Shown here: positions 8,818-15,713 of the stretch, piece by piece
Numbering within the stretch: the first letter of the stretch is position 1
Layout of the letters: the number at the start of each line of letters is the position of its first letter
DNA from: Acetobacteraceae bacterium UBA6159
Lineage (GTDB): Bacteria; Pseudomonadota; Alphaproteobacteria; Acetobacterales; Acetobacteraceae
Assembly (NCBI GenBank): GCA_002422345.1
Contig: DIUL01000132.1
Location: forward strand, 4,681-33,905
Length of the DNA stretch: 29,225 nucleotides
Direction of reading: 5' to 3'
The notes under the pieces: generated by a model
The model's input: the letters and a program-made list of their open reading frames with translations, nothing else
The model's database searches: none
What the model was told of the DNA's origin: nothing
Position numbers and translations under genes: made by a program

Positions 8818-9697
8818 TCTGGGTCTCCGATTCCGCCGCCAGTGCGGCGACGCGGTCGTATAGCATCTGTCGCGCCTGGGGCAGCGGGCGATGACGCTGC
8901 CCGAAGGCATCGCGGGTGAGGAAATGCCCGGTCAGGCGCAGGCCGTCGAGGATGTCGGTGGGGGTGGGGGAGGGGGTCTTCTCCCCCTCCCCTTGAGGGC
9001 TTGGGCCGTGAAGCGGACCAAGGTTGGGGGGAGGGGTGCTACCCCCCGGGCCGGTGCCGCTGGCCCCCCCACCCCGGCCCTCCCCCTCAAGGGGGGAGGG
9101 GGTTTCTTTTGTCCCTGGCGGCAGCAGGAAGCTGGGCAACCGCAGCAACCTGGCCGTCCACACACCGGCCGCCGCCGCGGTCACGGCGCGACCCGTCCTT
9201 GGGGACACGAACGCCAGGCCGGTTGTCTCCCCGGTCACCGCACAGGACGACAGATCCAGCCCATAGCCCAGTTCCGCCAGCAGCACCGTCTCCCACCGCA
9301 CCAGATCCGCCAGCACGGCCGCCCCCAACGGCAGATGGGCGATCAGGCGCAGCAGGCCGTCGAAGACCTGGGGGTGGGGTTCACGCTCGGGCAAGGCGCC
9401 CTCGGCCACGGCGCAGGCGGCGGTCAGCATTGCCAGCGCCATCGGATCGTCCATCACATGGGCCGCATTCGCGTGCAGAGTCTCCCCCACGAAGTTGCCC
9501 AACTGGTCGGACAGCCTCGCGGTCCAGCGGATCTGGACGAAGTTGCCGACCTGCCAGGTGGGGCTGTGGGCGCGGGCCGCTCCACCGCGGACCATGCCGC
9601 GATGGGCGCCGTGTTCCTCGGTCATGACGGTGACGATCGCGTCGCCCTCGCCATAGGGACGGGCGTCGAGGACGATGGCCGGCGCGTCCCATTCCAT
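8807..9697 (-). CDS. recO: DNA repair protein RecO with an internal repeat-encoded insertion
   Basis: RecO mediates RecA loading and strand annealing in RecFOR recombinational repair. The product is 296 residues, while family members are usually about 240-250. The N-terminal OB fold is clear (IVLDARPYGEGDAIVTVMT; HRGMVRGGAARAHSPTWQVG), then the helical domain (LLAELGYGLDLSSCAVTG) and the C-terminal motif LTGHFLTRDAFGQRHRPLP. Residues about 197-247 are a low-complexity Pro/Gly/Ser/Glu segment (TPSPLEGEGRGGG...) encoded by a GC-rich palindromic repeat at 8957-9109. It sits between the helical domain and the final motif, and the frame is kept on both sides. The ATG at 9697 follows GGGAGAA. The 3' end overlaps parC by 11 bp. 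Function is probably retained, which is inference. Confidence 0.92.
   Translation of the reverse strand: MEWDAPAIVLDARPYGEGDAIVTVMTEEHGAHRGMVRGGAARAHSPTWQVGNFVQIRWTARLSDQLGNFVGETLHANAAHVMDDPMALAMLTAACAVAEGALPEREPHPQVFDGLLRLIAHLPLGAAVLADLVRWETVLLAELGYGLDLSSCAVTGETTGLAFVSPRTGRAVTAAAAGVWTARLLRLPSFLLPPGTKETPSPLEGEGRGGGASGTGPGGSTPPPNLGPLHGPSPQGEGEKTPSPTPTDILDGLRLTGHFLTRDAFGQRHRPLPQARQMLYDRVAALAAESETQNAG
8957..9109. repeat. REP-like palindromic repeat, copy A, inside recO
   Basis: Two GC-rich hairpin arms (CTCCCCCTCCCCTTGAGGG and, inverted, CCCTCCCCCTCAAGGGGGGA) flank a spacer containing GTGCCGCTG. The same arm-spacer-arm layout recurs at 19431-19540 and 28073-28176. This copy carries an extra CTTGG...CCAAG segment in one arm. 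It is read as about 51 in-frame codons of recO without a stop. Confidence 0.85.
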
Positions 9698-9773
9698 CGG
9701 CGTTCTCCCAGGAAATTCCGAACGACGCGCACCGGAGTAGCCCAAACGGGCCTGGTACGCCTATCTTCCCCGC

Positions 9774-10745
9774 ATGTCCGACACACCTGCCTTTCTGGAC
9801 GGCGGCCGGCCGCCGGTGCCCGATATCGTTGTCTCGCGCGGCGTCCTGCCGTTCTTCCTGCCCCGCCGCCCCGTCCGAGGACGGCTGGTGCGGCTGGGGC
9901 CGCTCGCCGACTCGCTGCTGACGCGGCATGACACCCACCCCGTGGTCACCCGCCTGGCGGGGGAGGCGCTGGCCCTTGTGGCCGCCTTGTCCACCGCGTT
10001 GAAGTTCCGCGGGTCATTCAGTCTGCAAGCCAAGGGCGACGGGCCGATCGCCATGCTGCTGGCCGACTGCACCGACACGGGCGAGTTGCGCGGCTATGCC
10101 CGCGCCGACGCGGAGAAGCTGGACGCCCTGCTGAGCGACAACCCGACCCCCGATGCCGCCGCCCTGCTGGGGCGGGGGTATCTCGCCTTCACCATCGACC
10201 AGGCGGACGCGGAAAACCGCCACCAGGGCATCGTCGCGATCGCCGGCGAGTCGCTGGCCGAAATGGCGCTGCACTACTTCGACACCAGCGAGCAGTTGCG
10301 CTGCCAGGTCCGCCTCGCCTGCGAGAAGACCGAAGCCGGCTGGCGCGCGAGCGCCCTGGTGCTGGAAAAGATCGCCGGCGCCGGCGGGATCGACCCGGCT
10401 CTGGACGCCGAGGCGCAGGAGGAAAGCTGGCACACCGCCGCAGTCCTGGCCGGGACGCTGACGGACCGGGAGATGCTGGACGACGACCTGCCGCCCGAAC
10501 AACTGCTGTACCGGCTGTTCCATACCGAGGGCGTGGCCGTCGATCGCGCCCGCGCGCTATCCTTCGGCTGCCGCTGCTCCCGCGCCCGCCTCGCCGGCAT
10601 CCTGGAAGGGTTTCCGGCCGAGGACCTGGACCACATGGTCGTCGACGGCGACATCGTCATGACGTGTGAGTTCTGCAACCACGATTTTCGTTTCCCGCGG
10701 CAGGAGGTCCATGGCTCCGCCGCGTCCGACCGGAGCCCGACATGA
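9774..10745 (+). CDS. hslO: Redox-regulated holdase chaperone Hsp33
   Basis: Cytoplasmic ATP-independent chaperone activated by oxidative unfolding. The 323 residues include the N-terminal substrate-binding core (ALKFRGSFSLQAKGDGPI; LRGYARAD) and the C-terminal zinc/redox switch with all four cysteines: C266-x-C268 (FGCRCSR) and C298-x2-C301 (MTCEFCN). The 30-residue N-terminal extension before the core is modest. It is divergent from recO with a 76-bp gap that must hold both promoters. The stop overlaps the next gene's start (ATGA at 10742-10745), so the lipoprotein gene is probably coupled to it. Confidence 0.95.
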   Translation: MSDTPAFLDGGRPPVPDIVVSRGVLPFFLPRRPVRGRLVRLGPLADSLLTRHDTHPVVTRLAGEALALVAALSTALKFRGSFSLQAKGDGPIAMLLADCTDTGELRGYARADAEKLDALLSDNPTPDAAALLGRGYLAFTIDQADAENRHQGIVAIAGESLAEMALHYFDTSEQLRCQVRLACEKTEAGWRASALVLEKIAGAGGIDPALDAEAQEESWHTAAVLAGTLTDREMLDDDLPPEQLLYRLFHTEGVAVDRARALSFGCRCSRARLAGILEGFPAEDLDHMVVDGDIVMTCEFCNHDFRFPRQEVHGSAASDRSPT

Positions 10746-11365
10746 GTGTTTCGCGCCTGACCCGCCGATCCTCCCTGCTGCTGCCGTTGGCCTTCGCGGC
10801 CTGCGGGGCCCCCGACCAGACGACGTTCGATCCGTTGCGCTGGGACTACCTGCCGCCGATCCAGTTGAACGTGCTGACGGTGGATATCGAGCAGCGGTTC
10901 TTTCCGTCCGGCAGCGGCGACCTGACGGCGCAGGCCCCGGTGCGGCCGGCCGATGCCCTGAAGACGATGGGGGAAGACCGGCTGCGGCCCTTCGGCAATG
11001 CAGGGCGGGCGGTCATGGCGATCCAGGACGCGTCCTTGATCAAGCGGGATGGCGCGATCGTGGCATCCATGGCGGTCACCGTGTCGCTCTACCGGGAGAC
11101 GGGGGAGCGCGGCGGCTTCATCGAGGCGCGGGTGTCCCGGCGGGAAACCGGCGGCAGCGGGTCGATGCGGTCACAGCTTTACCAGCTCGTGAAGTCCATG
11201 ATGGACCAGATGAATGTCGAGCTGGAATTCCAGATCCGGCGCAACCTGAAGGAATTCCTGGTCGAGGCGACGGCGGCGCCGACGGCGGTGGAACAGGCGC
11301 CGCTGAGTGCCCCGAAGGGGACGCCCTTGGCGCCGCCCTCCGGTGGCACGTTGCGGCGGCCGTAG
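10742..11365 (+). CDS. Putative lipoprotein of unknown function
   Basis: A 207-residue protein with a basic N-terminus, hydrophobic stretch and lipobox-like AFAAC with lipidation cysteine at C21, so probably anchored in a membrane on the periplasmic side. The mature part has a beta-rich middle (PPIQLNVLTVDIEQRF; GAIVASMAVTVSLYRE), a helix (SQLYQLVKSMMDQMNVELE) and a disordered Pro/Ala tail. I do not recognise a named family. It overlaps hslO by 4 bp (ATGA). Its stop directly abuts the stop of the converging solute-binding protein gene, with no bases between them. Confidence 0.8.
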   Translation: MSVSRLTRRSSLLLPLAFAACGAPDQTTFDPLRWDYLPPIQLNVLTVDIEQRFFPSGSGDLTAQAPVRPADALKTMGEDRLRPFGNAGRAVMAIQDASLIKRDGAIVASMAVTVSLYRETGERGGFIEARVSRRETGGSGSMRSQLYQLVKSMMDQMNVELEFQIRRNLKEFLVEATAAPTAVEQAPLSAPKGTPLAPPSGGTLRRP

Positions 11366-12946
11366 TCAGACCCGGCGGATATTCCACATATAGGCCGCGC
11401 CCCCCTCGATCAGGCCGGTGAGGTATTTCCGGTAGGCGGTGCGGATCTGGAACTGGCCGCACAGCACGTAGGGCACCTGCTCGAAGGCACGGGCCTGGAT
11501 TTCGGCGGCGATGCGGGTCTGGTCGGCGGCCGACGTGGCCACCGTCCAGTCGCGGGTCATGGTCTCCATCGCCTCGTCCTCATACCAGCCGGCCCACCCC
11601 TTCGCACCCAGGCCGCGCATCGGGAAATGCTCGACCGGGGTGCTGATGATCAGCGATGGCGACCAGGTGTGGAAGATCGACCAGCCGCCCTTTTCGACGG
11701 GTTCCTTGCTCGCCCGCCGCTGGGTCAGCGTCGCCCAGTCGACCGCGGCGAGTTCGACGTTCAGCCCCATCTGCTTGAGCAGGTCGTAGGTGACATCGCC
11801 CATCGGCCCGATCGTGGGCACGTCGGCGGGGCTGAGGATCACGATCTTCTCGTTGTTGTAGCCCGCTTCCTTGACCATCGCCTTGGCGCGGGCGAGGTCG
11901 CCGGCCATCAGAGCCTTGCCGGTTTCCAGGCCATAGGCGGTGCCGCAGGGGAACATCGCCTTGCAGTCGTTGAACGCCGTCGGGTCGTTGCCGGTGATCG
12001 AGGCCATGTAGTCCGACTGGTTCACGGCCATCATGACCGCGCGCCGCAGCTTTACGTTGTTGAACGGGGCCTGGAGGTGGTTGAAGCGCAGGATGCCGTT
12101 GAAGCCGGTCGGGTTGGCGCTGCCGATCGTCACGTCGCCGCGCCGGAGCTGCGGGATCAGGTCGGGCTGCACCTGCTCATACCAGTCGATCTCCCCGGCC
12201 AGCAGGGCGGCGGCGGCGGTCGCGGGTTCGGGGATCGCGCGCCATTCCACGCGGTCGAAATGCGCGACCTTGCCGCCGGAGGTCCATTCCGCCGGCTCCG
12301 ACCGCGGCACATAATCCGTGTTCCTGGCATAGGCGGCGAAGCTGCCGGCCGAGAACTCCCCAGGCAGCCACTTGAACGGGCCGGAGCCGATGGCTTCGGT
12401 GATCTGCTTGAACGGGTCGGTCTTGGCGATGTGCTCGGGCATGATGAAGGGGACCGAGGCGCTGCCGCGGCCGATCGCTTCAAGGAAGATGGGCACCGGG
12501 CGGGTCAGCTTGATTTCCAGCGTGCGGTCGTCCTTGACGCCCCAGACATCGACGAACTGCGCGACGGTCTGGCCAAAGGTCTCGCGGCCGGCCCAGCGCT
12601 TGAGGCTCTGGATGCAGTCCTGTGCGCGGACGGGTTCGCCGTTATGGAACTTCAGACCCTCGCGCAGCCGGATCGTATAGACGCGGCCGTCGTCGGAGAC
12701 AGTGTGGCCCTCGGCCATCTGCGGCTTGATCTCACGCTTGTTGTTGAGGCCGAACAGCGTGTCGTAGACCGCATAGCCGTGGTTGGTCGTTACCAGGGAC
12801 GTGTTGAAGACCGTATCGAGTGAAAACAGCGCGGTCAGCGGCACGACGCGCAGGGTTTTCGCGCGGGCGGTCTGGGCGTTGACCTGCGGGGCGGCCAGGG
12901 TCGCGGCGGCGGCGCCTGATGCTTGCAGGAAATGACGGCGTTTCAT
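11366..12946 (-). CDS. ABC transporter solute-binding protein, dipeptide/nickel family 5
   Basis: Periplasmic binding protein of the SBP_bac_5 (DppA/OppA) family; 526 residues, a normal length. The N-terminus MKRRHFLQASGAAAATLAAP is a Tat-type signal with RR-x-FLQ, cut near AxA at 22-25. Family stretches are visible: DTLFGLNNKREIKPQMAEGHTVSDDG, FKHNGEPV-like LKFHNGEPVRAQD, and AYARNTDYVPR. The ATG at 12946 follows GGAGGAGAA. No permease or ATPase genes are adjacent, so it is an orphan that must share or borrow a membrane complex. Ligand unknown; the neighbouring monooxygenases suggest an organic substrate, not necessarily a peptide. Confidence 0.9.
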   Translation of the reverse strand: MKRRHFLQASGAAAATLAAPQVNAQTARAKTLRVVPLTALFSLDTVFNTSLVTTNHGYAVYDTLFGLNNKREIKPQMAEGHTVSDDGRVYTIRLREGLKFHNGEPVRAQDCIQSLKRWAGRETFGQTVAQFVDVWGVKDDRTLEIKLTRPVPIFLEAIGRGSASVPFIMPEHIAKTDPFKQITEAIGSGPFKWLPGEFSAGSFAAYARNTDYVPRSEPAEWTSGGKVAHFDRVEWRAIPEPATAAAALLAGEIDWYEQVQPDLIPQLRRGDVTIGSANPTGFNGILRFNHLQAPFNNVKLRRAVMMAVNQSDYMASITGNDPTAFNDCKAMFPCGTAYGLETGKALMAGDLARAKAMVKEAGYNNEKIVILSPADVPTIGPMGDVTYDLLKQMGLNVELAAVDWATLTQRRASKEPVEKGGWSIFHTWSPSLIISTPVEHFPMRGLGAKGWAGWYEDEAMETMTRDWTVATSAADQTRIAAEIQARAFEQVPYVLCGQFQIRTAYRKYLTGLIEGGAAYMWNIRRV

Positions 12947-13013
12947 GTTGGTTCTCCTCCGTTTGTGGTTGGTCTTTTGTCGTTGGATGCCTGGACGTTG
13001 AACAGTGCCATCA

Positions 13014-13135
13014 CGTCATGCTGGGCCCCCGGGTCCGGCGAAGAGCCGGCCCGAGGACAGGCTCCGGTTCGGCACCCACGATTTTCCCTGTTTGGAAAGC
13101 CGTGGATGGTGGCCCTTCGGCCACCACGACGGGGT
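13014..13135. repeat. REP-type palindromic element between SBP and monooxygenase genes
   Basis: The stretch begins CGTCATG...GGGCC and ends with CGTGGATGGTGGCC...CCACGACG, the layout of widespread alphaproteobacterial REP/BIME elements with CGTCATG-type ends and a CGTGGATG motif. It contains a perfect 8-bp hairpin TGGTGGCC/GGCCACCA (13107-13126, loop CTTC). It may act as a terminator for the monooxygenase genes or SBP leader. Confidence 0.5.
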
Positions 13136-13171
13136 GGAGACCGCGAGGGTCATCGCCAGGTTCGGCTGGTG

Positions 13172-14086
13172 TTACAGGCGGGCCAGTACGTGTTTTTCAA
13201 AGTCCCGCAGGATGTCCGGCACGGGGCCGGTGACCTGCGGTGTCAGGATGACGCGGTCGATCGCTGGATGATCCAGCAGGCGGGCCAGATTGTCCCGGAC
13301 CTCGGCCGGATCGCCCGCGAGTGCATAGTCGGGGATCAGCCGGTCGGGCACCAAGGCGGCGTGGTCGGGGGCCGAACTGGCGTGGCCGGCGATGTCGTAG
13401 GCGGCTTTCAGGCGAGCGACGGCGTCGCGGTCGGCGCCGTCAAACCAGTCCAGCCGAGCGGTGGCGAGGGCGCTGGCGACGCGGGGGCGGACGTGGTCGT
13501 AGGCCTCGGCCCGGGTGGCGGCGAGGCTGTAGGGCGCCCAGCACGACACCTCGGGTTTGGCGCCATCCAGCCAGCCCATCGCGCGATCGATGGCGGCCGA
13601 GGCGACGCCCTGGTGGACGATCACCCCATCCGCGATGCGCCCGGCCAGGCCCGTGATCCGGGGGCCGGAGGCGGCAATCACGATCGGCACGTTGGTCGGT
13701 GCGTTGACCCAGGACAGGCGGCCTTGAACGCCGGCGTCGAAGGTCGCGTCCTGGCCGGCCAGCAGCGCGCGGGTCGTGCCGACGAAGGCCTCCACATTCG
13801 CGATGCGGGCCTGCGGCTTGCCGATCGTGCCCAGCGAGGAAAACCCCGTGCCGACGCCCAGGATCGCGCGCCCGCCGGACAGTTCTTGCAGGCTGGCCAT
13901 CGCGCCGGCGACGACGCTGGGATGGCGCGTCATCGGCTGGGTCACGCCGGTGGCCGCCCGCAACGTCGTCGTGCGTGACAGGATCGCTGTCAGCGTCACG
14001 AAGACATCGCGGCACAGCAACTGCGAATCGATCACCCAGACGCTGTCGAAACCGATACGCTCCGCCAGCGCCGCGTGTTCCGCCAT
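13172..14086 (-). CDS. Luciferase-like (LLM) flavin-dependent oxidoreductase
   Basis: F420- or FMN-dependent TIM-barrel monooxygenase/oxidoreductase of the bacterial luciferase family. Seen: GFDSVWVIDSQ, LRAATGVTQPMTRHPSVVAGAMASL, LSGGRAILGVGTGFSS, and VIAASGPRITGLAGRIADGV. The first ATG (14086) begins at the first helix. The expected first strand (KRLGLALWATEPVPV) is encoded just upstream in the same frame, but has no ATG, GTG or TTG; an ATC at 14146-14144 stands where the start would be expected. So the given start is the only canonical one and may be too short by about 20 residues. It follows the second LLM gene closely and is probably cotranscribed. Substrate unknown. Confidence 0.82.
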   Translation of the reverse strand: MAEHAALAERIGFDSVWVIDSQLLCRDVFVTLTAILSRTTTLRAATGVTQPMTRHPSVVAGAMASLQELSGGRAILGVGTGFSSLGTIGKPQARIANVEAFVGTTRALLAGQDATFDAGVQGRLSWVNAPTNVPIVIAASGPRITGLAGRIADGVIVHQGVASAAIDRAMGWLDGAKPEVSCWAPYSLAATRAEAYDHVRPRVASALATARLDWFDGADRDAVARLKAAYDIAGHASSAPDHAALVPDRLIPDYALAGDPAEVRDNLARLLDHPAIDRVILTPQVTGPVPDILRDFEKHVLARL

Positions 14087-14150
14087 GACGGGGACCGGCT
14101 CGGTGGCCCATAGGGCAAGACCGAGCCGCTTGCCTCGGAAGCGGATGGGG

Positions 14151-15410
14151 CTATTCCGCGGCGAGGGAGGGGTTGAAGGCGGGAACCTCCGCGCGTCCGG
14201 ACGTGTCCATCGGCTGCGGCCACCACTTGTCTTCCCACTCGGCGAACAGCGGCTTCAGCTTGGGCATCACCTTTTCCGCGAACAGCTTGGTGTTGTACTT
14301 CGCGAGCCCCTTGCTCATGTTCCCGAACTGCAACAGCAGCATCAGGTGGGCGACGTTCAGCTCGGTCGCGACTTCGGTCAGTTGCTCCACGACCTCATCG
14401 GGGGAGCCGACGATGATGTAGCCCTTGTCGACGATGTCGGCCATTTCGGTCGCCCGGGCCTGGGTGCGGGCGCTTTGCGTTGCCGCGCGTCCCACCTGGC
14501 TGGTGAGGCCGGCGCGCTGCGTCGCCTCCGTAACGTAGCCGGGCGGGGAGGCCCACATCGGGTCGGTGAACAGGCAGCGGCCATAAAAATACTCGGCCGG
14601 TTCGCGATAGAGTTCGAGCGCCTTCTCACGCGTCTCGGCGACGCCCACGAATTGCAGGAAGGCGGCGCGGTTCGGGTTGCGGTCCTTGCCGATGCGCGCC
14701 ATTTCGCGCCAGAACCCGTCCATCGTTTCCTTGCCGTCCTTGTAGCCGAAATAGGACAGGTAGGCGTAGACGTAGTCCATCTGGGCGCACCACTGCCAGG
14801 TCTCGACCGAGCCGCCGCCGGGGATCCAGACGGGCGGGTGCGGGGTCTGCACCGGGCGGGGCCAGATATTCACATAGCGCTGCTGGTTGAACCGTCCGTT
14901 GAACGCGAATGTGTCCTTGTCGGTCCAGGCGCGCATCACGAGGTCATGCGCCTCATAGTAACGATCGCGGAGCTGGCTCGGGTTCGTGCCATAGGCGTAG
15001 CAGTCGTCCATCGGCGTGCCGACGGGGAAGCCCGCGATCAGGCGGCCGCCAGAGATGCAGTCGATCATCGCGAATTCTTCCGCGACGCGCGTCGGCGGGT
15101 TGTACAGCGCGAGCGAATTGCCCATCACGCAAATCGCCGTATTGGTCGTGCGGCGGGCGAGGGAGGAGGCGATCAGGTTGGGTGACGGCATCAGGCCGTA
15201 GCCGTTGGAATGATGCTCATTCACGCAGACGGCATCGAACCCGACCTCGGCCGCGTATTCGAGTTCGTCCATGAAGTCATTGTACATCAAGTGGGCGCGC
15301 TTCGGGTCGAACAGCGACGAATGGATATCGACCCAGACCGAGCGATGCTTCTGGCGGAAATCATCCGGCAGCTCGGTATACGGCATCAGATGGAACCACA
15401 TGAGGCGCAT
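14151..15410 (-). CDS. Luciferase-like (LLM) flavin-dependent monooxygenase
   Basis: A 419-residue member of the bacterial luciferase-like family that probably works with reduced flavin supplied by a separate reductase. Visible family stretches are AAEVGFDAVCVNEHHSNGYGL, NSLALYNPPTRVAEEFAMID, GGRLIAGFPVGTPMDD and, late, GYIIVGSPDEVVEQL (the typical distal motif). The ATG at 15410 follows AGGAAA at 7 nt. It lies upstream of the smaller LLM gene on the same strand, with the stop at 14151 and a gap of only a few bases to that gene's likely true beginning. Its product could oxygenate a small hydrophobic substrate in the same pathway as the Baeyer-Villiger enzyme upstream; this is inference. Confidence 0.9.
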   Translation of the reverse strand: MRLMWFHLMPYTELPDDFRQKHRSVWVDIHSSLFDPKRAHLMYNDFMDELEYAAEVGFDAVCVNEHHSNGYGLMPSPNLIASSLARRTTNTAICVMGNSLALYNPPTRVAEEFAMIDCISGGRLIAGFPVGTPMDDCYAYGTNPSQLRDRYYEAHDLVMRAWTDKDTFAFNGRFNQQRYVNIWPRPVQTPHPPVWIPGGGSVETWQWCAQMDYVYAYLSYFGYKDGKETMDGFWREMARIGKDRNPNRAAFLQFVGVAETREKALELYREPAEYFYGRCLFTDPMWASPPGYVTEATQRAGLTSQVGRAATQSARTQARATEMADIVDKGYIIVGSPDEVVEQLTEVATELNVAHLMLLLQFGNMSKGLAKYNTKLFAEKVMPKLKPLFAEWEDKWWPQPMDTSGRAEVPAFNPSLAAE

Positions 15411-15480
15411 GGCGGCGTTTCCTGACGTTTGCTACCGGTGAGTATGCAAGGACGACAGGTGGGTTCGTCAAGGGCGGCGG

Positions 15481-15666
15481 CGGGTGGTGCGACGCTCCGT
15501 GAAAATCTGTGTTAAAATCTGTGTTAATCTGTGTCTTAAGCGGTCTTTGACGCGCCCGTGGCCATCGGCTTCGAGCAGGACGCCCGTGCCGCGATCCTGG
15601 CTGCGGTAGACACGGATTTACACGGATTTTAACACAGATTTTCACGGAGCGTGGTCGCACCGCCCG
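15481..15666. repeat. 186-bp inverted-repeat element with 42-nt arms
   Basis: The 303-bp gap 15411-15713 holds no gene. Arms 15494-15535 and 15609-15650 are inverted copies agreeing at 39 of 42 positions (GCTCCGTGAAAATCTGTGTT... to ...CGTGTC). The flanking CGGG(T/C)GGTGCGAC is also mirrored to 15481 and 15666. The spacer is 73 bp. The arms are markedly AT-richer than the surroundings and consist of near-tandem AAAATC(T/C)GTGT units, a motif known as a dispersed repeat in diverse bacteria. It could fold as a long hairpin downstream of the Baeyer-Villiger gene. Confidence 0.85.
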
Positions 15667-15713
15667 TGGGAACCGGTGGGCGGCAGGACCACAACGCCCG
15701 CCGCCCGCCCGGA

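Noticed and set aside
6709..8919. Long open frame opposite parC
   Set aside because: Antisense shadow caused by GC-rich third positions.
8940..9110. CRISPR array or tandem repeat at the GC-rich stretch in recO
   Set aside because: It is a pair of inverted arms with one spacer, not direct repeats with regular spacers.
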